The notes under the pieces are model-generated. The model had not been told where the DNA came from. It was given only the letters and a program-made list of their open reading frames with translations, and did no database searches. 64,000 bases of DNA, taken from positions 50,847,667 through 50,911,666 of the forward strand of contig OY282610.1 in the NCBI GenBank assembly GCA_958298945.1. Direction: 5' to 3'. Source of the stretch: Atherix ibis (taxonomy: Eukaryota > Arthropoda > Insecta > Diptera > Athericidae). A program made the translations under genes and the position numbers. Positions 1-13,495 of this stretch are shown here, piece after piece. The stretch's first letter is position 1, and each line of letters begins with the position of its first letter.

Positions 1-1437
1 AATTTTAAGAAAGAAAACCATAAATTTTATGAATTTTTTCTCAAAACCACCAACAAAAATTTATCCAGAAAGAATTTTCTCATTCCAATGAGAATAATAT
101 GAATTGGAGAAGTTTTGCCTGAAAGTGCACAATCATACCCCAAACAAACATCTCCAAAAAACTACCATTTTCATAGAGAAAAACAAATTTTAAGAGAAAG
201 TGGACTCAGTGTAATAATTGTTGCCTCCTATTTTTTGAGAAAACTGGGTGCCTGGTGTAAAAATTGGATTTTCGTGAATATTGTCACAAATTTTCGAATT
301 TTTGTAGTTTTTTGCATATCTTTAGGTGGTCAATTTATTTTGCTTTCAGTAAATAAAAAATTTAATTTTAGGCAATTTTTTTTTAATAGTGCTCACAAAA
401 ATTTATTCTGAAAGGATATTCCTTTTTCGATCAGGATAATATGGATCTAGAAGGCTATGTTAAAGTGTATGTAATGAAACCATGAAACAAATTGTCATTT
501 TTATCCAAAAAAGCAAACTTTATTTTTAAAAAAATACAGCGAACTTTAGGTATTTTTTTTTAAAACGCCTGGAAAAAATTTTTCTGTAAGGACTTTTTTA
601 GTCCGATCAGGATAATAAGAATAATTATTAGTTTTACATATGTATGCGCATTAACATCATTAAACAAATTTTCGAAAAAATTCCCTTTTTCATAGAAAAA
701 TAGAAATTTAAAAAAAATTTAATGATCTTTTGGCAAATTTTTCTCAAAACTCCCACCGAAATTTATCGTGACATGTCATTTTCCTTCCAATCATTATACT
801 AAGAGTCATAGAAGATTTGCCTGAAAGTGTGCAATGACACCAAAAAATAAATTCTAAAAAACCGTAATTTTTATACAAAAAAAACGAATTTTAATAAAGA
901 AAACAATCAATTTTATGAATTTTTTCTCAAAATCACCAACAAAAATTTATCCAGAAAGGATATTCTCATTTCAATCGAGAAAATATATAATGGAGAAGCT
1001 TTGCCTGAAAGTACGCAATGACACCATAAAAACAATTCTAAAAACCTTAATTTTTATACAAAAAAAAAACGAATTTTAGGCAAGAAAACAATAAATTTTA
1101 TGAATTTTTTCTAAAAATCACCAACAAAAATTTATCCAGAAAGGAAATTCTCATTTCAATCAAGAAAATATGCATTGGAGAAGCTTTGCCTGAAAGTACG
1201 CAATGACACCATAAAAACAATTCTAAAAACCTTAATTTTTATACAAAACAAATGAATTTTAAGAAAGAAAACCATAAATTTTATGAATTTTTTCTCAAAA
1301 TCACCAACAAAAATTTATCCAGAAAGGAAATTCTCATTTTAATCAAGAAAATATGCATTGGAGAAGCTTTGCCTGAAAGTACGCAATGACACCATAAAAA
1401 CAATTCTAAAAACCTTAATTTTTATACAAAAAAAGTG
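1..1437 (+). repeat. HOR copy 1 (anchor + 3 cores)
   Basis: M1-M5 anchor followed by cores A, D and D'. The A monomer has acaatcaat and tataatgg as private variants, and the second core has aggcaag. The last D' core ends in an A-tract interrupted as acaaaacaaatg. The window opens exactly at the start of this M1, so the preceding copy is not seen. Confidence 0.93.
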
Positions 1438-3058
1438 AATTTTAAGAAAGAAAACCATAAATTTTATGAATTTTTTCTCAAAACCACCAACAAAAATTTA
1501 TCCAGAAAGAATTTTCTCATTCCAATGAGAATAATATGAATTGGAGAAGTTTTGCCTGAAAGTGCACAATCATACCCCAAACAAACATCTCCAAAAAACT
1601 ACCATTTTCATAGAGAAAAACAAATTTTAAGAGAAAGTGGACTCAGTGTAATAATTGTTGCCTCCTATTTTTTGAGAAAACTGGGTGCCTGGTGTAAAAA
1701 TTGGATTTTCGTGAATATTGTCATAAATTTTCGAATTTTTGTGGTTTTTTGCATATCTTTAGGTGGTCAATTTATTTTGCTTTCAGTAAATAAAAAATTT
1801 AATTTTAGGCAATTTTTTTTAATAGTGCTCACAAAAATTTATTCTGAAAGGATATTCTTTTTTCGATCAGGATAATATGGATCTAGAAGGCTATGTTAAA
1901 GTGTATGTAATGAAACCATGAAACAAATTGCCATTTTTATCCAAAAAAGCAAACTTTATTTTTAAAAAAATACAGCGAACTTTAGGTATTTTTTTTTAAA
2001 ACGCCTGGAAAAAATTTTCCTGTAAGGACTTTTTTAGTCCGATCAGGATAATAAGAATAATTATTAGTTTCACATATGTATGCGCATTAACATCATTAAA
2101 CAAATTTTCGAAAAAATTTCCTTTTTCATAGAAAAATAGAAATTTAAAAAAAAATTTAATGATCTTTTGGCAAATTTTTCTCAAAACTCCCACCGAAATT
2201 TATCGTGACATGTCATTTTCCTTCCAATCATTATACTAAGAGTCATAGAAGGTTTGCCTGAAAGTGTGCAATGACACCACAAAATAAATTCTAAAAAACC
2301 GTAATTTTTATACAAAAACAACGAATTTTAATAAAGAAAACAATTAATTTTATGAATTTTTTCTCAAAATCACCAACAAAAATTTATCCAGAAAGGATAT
2401 TCTCATTCCAATCGAGAAAATATGTATTGGAGAAGCTTTGCCTGAAAATACGCAATGACACCATAAAAACAATTCTAAAAACCTTAATTTGTATACAAAA
2501 AAAAACGAATTTTAAGAAAGAAAACTATAAATTTTATGAATTTTTTCTCAAAATCACCAACAAAAATTTATCCAGAAAGGATATTCTCATTCCAATCGAG
2601 AAAATATGTATTGGAAAAGCTTTGCCTGAAAGTACGCAATGACACCATAAAAACAATTCTAAAAACCTTAATTTGTATACAAAAAAAAACGAATTTTAGG
2701 AAAGAAAACTATAAATTTTATGAATTTTTTCTCAAAATCACCAACAAAAATTTATCCAGAAAGGATATTCTCATTCCAATCGAGAAAATATGCATTGGAG
2801 AAGCTTTTCCTAAAAGTACACAATGACACCATAAAAACCGTTCTAAAAACCTTAATTTTTATACAAAAAAAAACGAATTTTAAGAAAGAAAACAATAAAT
2901 TTTATGAATTTTTTCTCAAAATCACCAACAAAAATTTATCCAGAAAGGAAATTCTCATTTCAATCAAGAAAATATGCATTGGAGAAGCTCTGCCTGAAAG
3001 TACGCAATGACACCATAAAAACAATTCTAAAAACCTTAATTTTTATACAAAAAAAATG
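1438..3058 (+). repeat. HOR copy 2 (anchor + A-B-C-D)
   Basis: Canonical 1,621-bp copy. The C monomer has the private variants cttttcctaaaag and gtacacaat, and D has gctctgcc; copies 3 and 7 share these, so the three belong to one homogenised group. Confidence 0.94.
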
Positions 3059-4682
3059 AATTTTAAGAAAGAAAACCATAAATTTAATGAATTTTTTCTC
3101 AAAACCACCAACAAAAATTTATCCAGAAAGAATTTTCTCATTCCAATGAGAATAATATGAATCGGAGAAGCTTTGCCTGAAAGTGCACAATCATACCCCA
3201 AACAAACATCTCCAAAAAAACCACCATTTTCATAGAGAAAAACAAATTTTAAGAGAAAGTGGACTCAGTGTAACAATTGTTGCCTCCTATTTTTTGAGAA
3301 AACTGGGTGCCTGGTGTAACAATTGGATTTTCGTGAATATTGTCACAAATTTTCGAATTTTTGTGGTTTTTTGCATATATTTAGGTGGTCAATTTATTTT
3401 GCTTTCAGTAAATAAAAAATTTAATTTTAGGCAATTTTTTTTTAATAGTGCTCACAAAAATTTATTCTGAAAGGATATTCCTTTTTCGATCAGGATAATA
3501 TGGATCTAGAAGGCTATGTTAAAGTGTATGTAATGAAACCATGAAACAAATTGCCATTTTTATCCAAAAAAGCAAACTTTATTTTTAAAAAAATACAGCG
3601 AACTTTAGGTATTTTTTTTTAAAACGCCTGGAAAAAATTTTCCTGTAAGGACTTTTTTAGTCCGATCAGGATAATAAGAATAATTATTAGTTTCACATAT
3701 GTATGCGCATTAACATCATTAAACAAATTTTCGAAAAAATTTCCTTTTTCATAGAAAAATAGAAATTTAAAAAAAAATTTAATGATATTTTGGCAAATTT
3801 TTCTCAAAACTCCCACCGAAATTTATCGTGACATGTCATTTTCCTTCCAATCATTATACTAAGAGTCATAGAAGGTTTGCCTGAAAGTGTGCAATGACAC
3901 CACAAAATAAATTCTAAAAAACCGTAATTTTTATACAAAAACAACGAATTTTAATAAAGAAAACAATTAATTTTATGAATTTTTTCTCAAAATCACCAAC
4001 AAAAATTTATCCAGAAAGGATATTCTCATTCCAATCGAGAAAATATGTATTGGAGAAGCTTTGCCTGAAAATACGCAATGACACCATAAAAACAATTCTA
4101 AAAACCTTAATTTGTATACAAAAAAAAAACGAATTTTAAGAAAGAAAACTATAAATTTTATGAATTTTTTCTCAAAATCACCAACAAAAATTTATCCAGA
4201 AAGGATATTCTCATTCCAATCGGGAAAATATGTTATGGAGAAGCTTTGCCTGAAAGTACGCAATGACACCATAAAAACAATTCTAAAAACCTTAATTTGT
4301 ATACAAAAAAAAACGAATTTTAGGAAAGAAAACTATAAATTTTATGAATTTTTTCTCAAAATCACCAACAAAAATTTATCCAGAAAGGATATTCTCATTC
4401 CAATCGAGAAAATATGCATTGGAGAAGCTTTTCCTAAAAGTACACAATGACACCATAAAAACCGTTCTAAAAACCTTAATTTTTATACAAAAAAAAACGA
4501 ATTTTAAGAAAGAAAACAATAAATTTTATGAATTTTTTCTCAAAATCACCAACAAAAATTTATCCAGAAAGGAAATTCTCATTTCAATCAAGAAAATATG
4601 CATTGGAGAAGCTCTGCCTGAAAGTACGCAATGACACCATAAAAACAATTCTAAAAACCTTAATTTTTATACAAAAAAAATG
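3059..4682 (+). repeat. HOR copy 3 (anchor + A-B-C-D)
   Basis: Canonical 1,624-bp copy, very close to copy 2. M1 has aatttaatg and atcggag. M2 has gtgtaacaattg and ggtgtaacaattgg, shared with copies 4 and 8. The B monomer has cgggaaaatatg and gttatgg. Confidence 0.94.
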
Positions 4683-5937
4683 AATTTTAAGAAAGAAAAC
4701 CATAAATTTAATGAATTTTTTCTCAAAACCACCAACAAAAATTTATCCAGAAAGAATTTTCTCATTCCAATGAGAATAATATGAATCGGAGAAGCTTTGC
4801 CTGAAAGTGCACAATCATACCCCAAACAAACATCTCCAAAAAAACCACCATTTTCATAGAGAAAAACAAATTTTAAGAGAAAGTGGACTCAGTGTAACAA
4901 TTGTTGCCTCCTATTTTTTGAGAAAACTGGGTGCCTGGTGTAACAATTGGATTTTCGTGAATATTGTCACAAATTTTCGAATTTTTGTGGTTTTTTGCAT
5001 ATCTTTAGGTGGTCAATTTATTTTGCTTTCAGTAAATAAAAAAATTAATTTTAGGCAATTTTTTTTTAATAGTGCTCACAAAAATTTATTCTGAAAGGAT
5101 ATTCCTTTTTCGATCAGGATAATATGGATCTAGAAGGCTATGTTAAAGTGTATGTAATGAAACCATGAAACAAATTGCCATTTTTATCCAAAAAAGCAAA
5201 CTTTATTTTTAAAAAAATACAGCGAACTTTAGGTATTTTTTTTTAAAACGCCTGGAAAAAATTTTCCTGTAAGGACTTTTTTAGTCCGATCAGGATAATA
5301 AGAATAATTATTAGTTTCACATATGTATGCGCATTAACATCATTAAACAAATTTTCGAAAAAATTTCCTTTTTCATAGAAAAATAGAAATTTAAAAAAAA
5401 ATTTAATGATCTTTTGGCAAATTTTTCTCAAAACTCCCACCGAAATTTATCGTGGCATGTCATTTTCCTTCCAATCATTATATTAAGAGTCACAGAAGGT
5501 TTGCCTGAAAGTGTGCAATGACACCACAAAATAAATTCTAAAAAACCTTAATTTTTATACAAAAAAAACGAATTTTAATAAAGAAAACAATTAATTTTAT
5601 GAATTTTTTCTCAAAATCACCAACAAAAATTTATCCAGAAAGGATATTCTCATTCCAATCGAGAAAATATGCATTGGAGAAGCTTTGCCTGAAAGTACGC
5701 AATGACACCATAAAAACAATTCTAAAAACCTTAATTTGTATACAAAAAAAAACGAATTTTAGGAAAGAAAACTATAAATTTTATGAATTTTTTCTCAAAA
5801 TCACCAACAAAAATTTATCCAGAAAGGATATTCTCATTCCAATCGAGAAAATATTCATTGGAGAAGCTTTGCCTAAAAGTACGCAATGACACCATAAAAA
5901 CAATTCTAAAAACCTTAATTTTTATACAAAAAAAATG
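4683..5937 (+). repeat. HOR copy 4 (anchor + A-C)
   Basis: Short 1,255-bp copy lacking B and D. C has tattcattgg. M5 has cgtggcatgtc and agtcacagaagg. The same combination recurs in copy 8, its partner in the 5.9-kb duplication. Confidence 0.94.
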
Positions 5938-7555
5938 AATTTTAAGAAAGAAAACCATAAATTTAATGAATTTTTTCTCAAAACCACCAACAAAAATTTA
6001 TCCAGAAAGAATTTTCTCATTCCAATGAGAATAATATGAATCGGAGAAGCTTTGCCTGAAAGTGCACAATCATACCCCAAACAAACATCTCCAAAAAACC
6101 ACCATTTTCATAGAGAAAACAAATTTTACGAGAAAGTGGACTCAGTGTAATAATTGTTGCCTCCTATTTTTTGAGAAAACTGGGTGCCTGGTGTAAAAAT
6201 TGAATTTTCGTGAATATTGTCACAAATTTTTGAATTTTTGTAGTTTTTTGCATCTTTAGGTGGTCAATTTATTTTGCTTTCAGTAAATAAAAAATTTAAT
6301 TTTAGGCAATTTTTTTTTAATAGTGCTCACAAAAATTTATTTTGAAAGGATATTTCTTTTTCGATCAGGATAATATGGATCTAGAAGGCTATGTTAAAGT
6401 GTATGTAATGAAACCATGAAACAAATTGTCATTTTTATCCAAAAAAGCAAACTTTATTTTTAAAAAAATACAGCGAACTTTAGGTATTTTTTTTTAAAAC
6501 GCCTGGAAAAAATTTTCCTGTAAGGACTTTTTTAGTCCGATTAGGATAATAAGAATAATTATTAGTTTCACATATGTATGCGCATTAACATCATTAAACA
6601 AATTTTCGAAAAAAATTCCCTTTTTCATAGAAAAATAGAAATTTAAAAAAAAATTTAATGAATTTTTGGCAAATTTTTCTCAAAACTCCCACCGAAATTT
6701 ATCGTGACATGTCATTTTCCTTCCAATCATTATACAAAGAGTCATAGAAGATTTGCCTGAAAGTGTGCAATGACACCACAAAATAAATTCAAAAAAACCT
6801 TAATTTTTATACAAAAAAAACGAATTTTAATAAAGAACACAATTAATTTTATGAATTTTTTCTCAAAATCACCAACAAAAATTTATCCAGAAAGGATATT
6901 CTCATTTCAATCGAGAAAATATGTAGTGGAGAAGCTTTGCCTGAAAGTACGCAATGACACCATAAAAACAATTTTAAAAACCTTAATTTGTATACAAAAA
7001 AAAACGAATTTTAAGAAAGAAAACTATAAATTTTATGATTTTTTCTCAAAATCACCAACAAAAATTTATCCAGAAAGGATATTCTCATTCCAATCGAGAA
7101 AATATGCATTTAAGAAGCTTTGCCTAAAAGTACGCAATGACACCATAAAAACCGTTCTAAAAACCTTAATTTTTATACAAAAAAAAACGAATTTTAAGAA
7201 AGAAAACAATAAATTTTATGAATTTTTTCTCAAAATCACCAACAAAAATTTATCCAGAAAGGAAATTCTCATTTCAATCAAGAAAATATGCATTGGAGAA
7301 GCTTTGCCTGAAAGTACGCAATGACACCATAAAAACAATTCTAAAAACCTTAATTTTTATACAAAAAAAAGGAATTTTAAGAAAGAAAACCATAAATTTT
7401 ATGAATTTTTTCTCAAAATCACCAACAAAAATTTATCCAGAAAGGAAATTCTCATTTCAATCAAGAAAATATGCATTGGAGAAGCTTTGCCTGAAAGTAC
7501 GCAATGACACCATAAAAACAATTCTAAAACCCTTAATTTTTATACAAAAAAAATG
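5938..7555 (+). repeat. HOR copy 5 (anchor + 4 cores)
   Basis: Anchor followed by A, an E-like monomer (tatgattttttc), D and D'. M2 lacks two bases in gcatctttagg (usual gcatatctttagg) and M4 has gattaggataat. Partner of copy 9, which has one monomer fewer. Confidence 0.93.
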
Positions 7556-9177
7556 AATTTTAAGAAAGAAAACCATAAATTTTATGAATTTTTTCTCAAA
7601 ACCACCAACAACAATTTATCCAGAAAGAATTTTCTCATTCCAATGTGAATAATATGAATTGGAGAAGCTTTGCCTGAAAGTGCACAATCATACCCCACAC
7701 AAACATCTCCAAAAAACCACCATTTTCATAGAGAAAAATAAATTTTAAGAGAAAGTGGACTCAGTGTAATAATTGTTGCCTCCTATTTTTTGAGAAAACT
7801 GGGTGCCTGGTGTAAAAATTGGATTTTCGGGAATATTGTCACAAATTTTCGAATTTTTGTGGTTTTTTGCATATCTTTAGGTGGTCAATTTATTTTGCTT
7901 TCAGTAAATAAAAAATTTAATTTTAGGCAATTTTTTTTTAATAGTGCTCACAAAAATTTATTCTGAAAGGATATTCCTTTTTCGATCAGGATAATATGGA
8001 TCTAGAAGGCTATGTTAAAGTATATGGAATGAAACCATGAAACAAATTGCCATTTTTATCCAAAAAAGCAAACTTTATTTTTAAAAAAATACAGCGAACT
8101 TTAGGTATTTTTTTTTAAAACGCCTGGAAAAAATTTTCCTGTAAGGACTTTTTTAGTCCGATCAGGATAATAAGAATAATTATTAGTTTCACATATGTAT
8201 GCGCATTAACATCATTAAACAAATTTTCGAAAAAATTTCCTTTTTCATAGAAAAATAGAAATTTAAAAAAAAATTTAATGATCTTTTGGCAAATTTTTCT
8301 CAAAACTCCCACCGAAATTTATCGTGACATGTCATTTTCCTTCCAATCATTATACTAAGAGTCATAGAAAGTTTGCCTGAAAGTGTGCAATGACACCACA
8401 AAATAAATTCTAAAAAACCGTAATTTTTATACAAAAAAAACGAATTTTAATAAAGAAAACAATTAATTTTATGAATTTTTTCTCAAAATCACCAACAAAA
8501 ATTTATCCACAAAGGATATTCTCATTCCAATCGAGAAAATATGTATTGGAGAAGCTTTGCCTGAAAGTACGCAATGACACCATAAAAACAATTCTAAAAA
8601 CCTTAATTTGTATACAAAAAAAAACGAATTTTAAGAAAGAAAACTATAAATTTTATGAATTTTTTCTCAAAATCACCAACAAAAATTTATCCAGAAAGGA
8701 TATTCTCATTCCAATAGAGAAAATATGTATTGGAGAAGCTTTACCTGAAAGTACGCAATGACACCATAAAAACAATTCTAAAAACCTTAATTTGTATACA
8801 AAAAAAAACGAATTTTAGGAAAGAAAACTATAAATTTTATGAATTTTTTCTCAAAATCACCAACAAAAATTTATCCACAAAAGATATTCTCATTCCAATC
8901 GAGAAAATATGTATTGGAGAAGCTTTACCTGAAAGTACGCAATGACACCATAAAAACAATTCTAAAAACCTTAATTTTTATACAAAAAAAAACGAATTTT
9001 AAGAAAGAAAACAATAAATTTTATGAATTTTTTCTCAAAATCACCAACAAAAATTTATCCAGAAAGGAAATTCTCATTTCAATCAAGAAAATATGCATTG
9101 GAGAAGCTTTGCCTGAAAGTACGCAATGACACCATAAAAACAATTCTAAAAACCTTAATTTTTATACAAAAAAAATG
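7556..9177 (+). repeat. HOR copy 6 (anchor + A-B-C-D)
   Basis: Canonical 1,622-bp copy. M1 has ccaatgtgaataat and M2 has ttcgggaatattg. A and C have tccacaaa instead of tccagaaa, and B and C have tttacctgaaag. Partner of copy 10. Confidence 0.94.
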
Positions 9178-10615
9178 AATTTTAAGAAAGAAAACCATAA
9201 ATTTTATGAATTTTTTCTCAAAACCACCAACAAAAATTTATCCAGAAAGAATTTTCTCATTCCAATGAGAATAATATGAATTGGAGAAGCTTTGCCTGAA
9301 AGTGCACAATCATACCCCAAACAAACATCTCCAAAAAACCACCATTTTCATAGAGAAAAACAAATTTTAAGAGAAAGTAGACTCAGTGTAATAATTGTTG
9401 CCTCCTATTTTTTGAGAAAACTGGGTGCCTGGTGTAAAAATTGGATTTTCGTGAATATTGTCACAAATTTTCGAATTTTTGTGGTTTTTTGCATATCTTT
9501 AGGTGGTCAATTTATTTTGCTTTCAGTAAATAAAAAATTTAATTTTAGGCAATTTTTTTTTAATAGTGCTCACAAAAATTTATTCTGAAAGGATATTCCT
9601 TTTTCGATCAGGATAATATGGATCTAGAAGGCTATGTTAAAGTGTATGTAATGAAACCATGAAACAAATTGCCATTTTTATCCAAAAAAGCAAACTTTAT
9701 TTTTAAAAAAATACAGCGAACTTTAGGTATTTTTTTTTAAAACGCCTGGAAAAAATTTTCCTGTTAGGACTTTTTTAGTCCGATCAGGATAATAAGAATA
9801 ATTATTAGTTTTACATATGTATGCGCATTAACATCATTAAACAAATTTTCGAAAAAATTTCCTTTTTCATAGAAAAATAGAAATTTAAAAAAAAATTTAA
9901 TGATCTTTTGGCAAATTTTTCTCCAAACTCCCACCGAAATTTATCGTGACATGTCATTTTCCTTCCAATCATTATATTAAGAGTCATAGAAGGTTTGCCT
10001 GAAAGTGTGCAATGACACCACAAAATAAATTCTAAAAAACCTTAATTTTTATACAAAAAAAACGAATTTTAAGAAAGAAAACTATAAATTTTATGAATTT
10101 TTTCTCAAAATCACCAACAAAAATTTATCCAGAAAGGATATTCTCATTCCAATCGAGAAAATATGTAATGGAGAAGCTTTGCCTGAAAGTACGCAATGAC
10201 ACCATAAAAACAATTCTAAAAACCTTAATTTGTATACAAAAAAAAACGAATTTTAGGAAAGAAAACTATAAATTTTATGAATTTTTTCTCAAAATCACCA
10301 ACAAAAATTTATCCAGAAAGGATATTCTCATTCCAATCGAGAAAATATGCATTGGAGAAGCTTTTCCTAAAAGTACACAATGACACCATAAAAACCGTTC
10401 TAAAAACCTTAATTTTTATACAAAAAAAAACGAATTTTAAGAAAGAAAACAATAAATTTTATGAATTTTTTCTCAAAATCACCAACAAAAATTTATCCAG
10501 AAAGGAAATTCTCATTTCAATCAAGAAAATATGCATTGGAGAAGCTCTGCCTGAAAGTACGCAATGACACCATAAAAACAATTCTAAAAACCTTAATTTT
10601 TATACAAAAAAAATG
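9178..10615 (+). repeat. HOR copy 7 (anchor + B-C-D)
   Basis: 1,438-bp copy with no A monomer: M5 is joined directly to B (tgtaatgg). The M5-B join near 10065 is the boundary between the two halves of the 5.9-kb duplication. M2 has agtagactc and M5 has ctccaaactccc, both shared with copy 11. Confidence 0.94.
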
Positions 10616-11872
10616 AATTTTAAGAAAGAAAACCATAAATTTAATGATTTTTTTCTTAAAACCACCAACAAAAATTTATCCAGAAAGAATTTTCTCATTC
10701 CAATGAGAATAATATGAATCGGAGAAGCTTTGCCTGAAAGTGCACAATCATACCCCAAATAAACATCTCCAAAAAAACCACCATTTTCATAGAGAAAAAC
10801 AAATTTTAAGAGAAAGTGGACTCAGTGTAACAATTGTTGCCTCCTATTTTTTGAGAAAACTGGGTGCCTGGTGTAACAATTGGATTTTCGTGAATATTGT
10901 CACAAATTTTCGAATTTTTGTGGTTTTTTGCATATCTTTAGGTGGTCAATTTATTTTGCTTTCAGTAAATAAAAAATTTAATTTTAGGCAATTTTTTTTT
11001 AATAGTGCTCACAAAAATTTATTCTGAAAGGATATTCCTTTTTCGATCAGGATAATATGGATCTAGAAGGCTATGTTAAAGTGTATGTAATGAAACCATG
11101 AAACAAATTGCCATTTTTATCCAAAAAAGCAAACTTTATTTTTAAAAAAATACAGCGAACTTTAGGTATTTTTTTTTAAAACGCCTGGAAAAAATTTTCC
11201 TGTAAGGACTTTTTTAGTCCGATCAGGATAATAAGAATAATTATTAGTTTCACATATGTATGCGCATTAACATCATTAAACAAATTTTCGAAAAAATTTC
11301 CTTTTTCATAGAAAAATAGAAATTTAAAAAAAAATTTAATGATCTTTTGGCAAATTTTTCTCAAAACTCCCACCGAAATTTATCGTGGCATGTCATTTTC
11401 CTTCCAATCATTATATTAAGAGTCACAGAAGGTTTGCCTGAAAGTGTGCAATGACACCACAAAATAAATTCTAAAAAACCTTAATTTTTATACAAAAAAA
11501 AACGAATTTTAATAAAGAAAACAATTAATTTTATGAATTTTTTCTCAAAATCACCAACAAAAATTTATCCAGAAAGGATATTCTCATTCCAATCGAGAAA
11601 ATATGCATTGGAGAAGCTTTGCCTGAAAGTACGCAATGACACCATAAAAACAATTCTAAAAACCTTAATTTGTATACAAAAAAAAACGAATTTTAGGAAA
11701 GAAAACTATAAATTTTATGAATTTTTTCTCAAAATCACCAACAAAAATTTATCCAGAAAGGATATTCTCATTCCAATCGAGAAAATATTCATTGGAGAAG
11801 CTTTGCCTAAAAGTACGCAATGACACCATAAAAACAATTCTAAAAACCTTAATTTTTATACAAAAAAATATG
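10616..11872 (+). repeat. HOR copy 8 (anchor + A-C)
   Basis: 1,257-bp copy matching copy 4, including cgtggcatgtc and tattcattgg. Private to it are aatgatttttttcttaaaac in M1 and ccccaaataaac. Confidence 0.94.
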
Positions 11873-13310
11873 AATTTTAAGAAAGAAAACCATAAATTTG
11901 ATGAATTTTTTCTCAAAACCACCAACAAAAATTTATCCAGAAAGAATTTTCTCATTCCAATGAGAATAATATGAATCGGAGAAGCTTTGCCTGAAAGTGC
12001 ACAATCATACCCCAAACAAACATCTCCAAAAAACCACCATTTTCATAGAGAAAACAAATTTTAAGAGAAAGTGGACTCAGTGTAATAATTGTTGCCTCCT
12101 ATTTTTTGAGAAAACTGGGTGCCTGGTGTAAAAATTGAATTTTCGTGAATATTGTCACAAATTTTCGAATTTTTGTAGTTTTTTGCATATCTTTAGGTGG
12201 TCAATTTATTTTGCTTTCAGTAAATAAAAAATTTAATTTTAGGCAATTTTTTTTTAATAGTGCTCACAAAAATTTATTCTGAAAGGATATTCCTTTTTCG
12301 ATCAGGATAATATGGATCTAGAAGGCTATGTTAAAGTGTATGTAATGAAACCATGAAACAAATTGTCATTTTTATCCAAAAAAGCAAACTTTATTTTTAA
12401 AAAAATACAGCGAACTTTAGGTATTTTTTTTTAAAACGCCTGGAAAAAATTTTCCTGTAAGGACTTTTTTAGTCCGATTAGGATAATAAGAATAATTATT
12501 AGTTTCACATATGTATGCGCATTAACATCATTAAACAAATTTTCGAAAAAAATTCCCTTTTTCATAGAAAAATAGAAATTTAAAAAAAAATTTAATGAAT
12601 TTTTGGCAAATTTTTCTCAAAACTCCCACCGAAATTTATCGTGACATGTCATTTTCCTTCCAATCATTATACAAAGAGTCATAGAAGATTTGCCTGAAAG
12701 TGTGCAATGACACCACAAAATAAATTCAAAAAAACCTTAATTTTTATACAAAAAAAACGAATTTTAATAAAGAAAACAATTAATTTTATGAATTTTTTCT
12801 CAAAATCACCAACAAAAATTTATCCAGAAAGGATATTCTCATTTCAATCGAGAAAATATGTAGTGGAGAAGCTTTGCCTGAAAGTACGCAATGACACCAT
12901 AAAAACAATTTTAAAAACCTTAATTTGTATACAAAAAAAAACGAATTTTAAGAAAGAAAACTATAAATTTTATGATTTTTTCTCAAAATCACCAACAAAA
13001 ATTTATCCAGAAAGGATATTCTCATTCCAATCGAGAAAATATGCATTTAAGAAGCTTTGCCTAAAAGTACGCAATGACACCATAAAAACCGTTCTAAAAA
13101 CCTTAATTTTTATACAAAAAAAAACGAATTTTAAGAAAGAAAACAATAAATTTTATGAATTTTTTCTCAAAATCACCAACAAAAATTTATCCAGAAAGGA
13201 AATTCTCATTTCAATCAAGAAAATATGCTTTGGAGAAGCTTTGCCTGAAAGTACGCAATGACACCATAAAAACAATTCTAAAAACCTTAATTTGTATACA
13301 AAAAAAAACG
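11873..13310 (+). repeat. HOR copy 9 (anchor + A-E-D)
   Basis: 1,438-bp copy matching copy 5 but with one core fewer. M1 has aatttgatg. The last D has gctttgg, and the next monomer is a core/M1 hybrid, so an unequal exchange is the likely cause of the loss. Confidence 0.93.
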
Positions 13311-13495
13311 AATTTTAGGAAAGAAAACTATAAATTTTATGAATTTTTTCTCAAAATCACCAACAAAAATTTATCCAGAAAGAATTTTCTCATTCCAATG
13401 TGAATAATATGAATTGGAGAAGCTTTGCCTGAAAGTGCACAATCATACCCCAAACAAACATCTCCAAAAAACCACCATTTTCATAGAGAAAAATA
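13311..13495 (+). repeat. Hybrid monomer, core C start / M1 end
   Basis: aggaaag, actataaat and aaaatcaccaac (type C) switch to gaattttctcattccaatgt and gtgcacaatcatacc (M1), followed by M2. This is the reciprocal class of exchange. It sits where copy 9 lost one core relative to copy 5. Confidence 0.88.

Noticed and set aside
1..20. Window start coinciding with the first base of an M1 monomer
   Set aside because: The boundary word aattttaag is my own choice of phase, so the coincidence has no demonstrable meaning.
9292..9588. 98-codon ORF recurring in most anchors across M1-M2-M3, with a hydrophobic middle part
   Set aside because: It starts at TTG, has no evident ribosome or promoter context, lies entirely in satellite DNA, and is interrupted or frameshifted in copies 5, 6, 14, 31 and 35. 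Its persistence is explained by homogenisation of the anchor.
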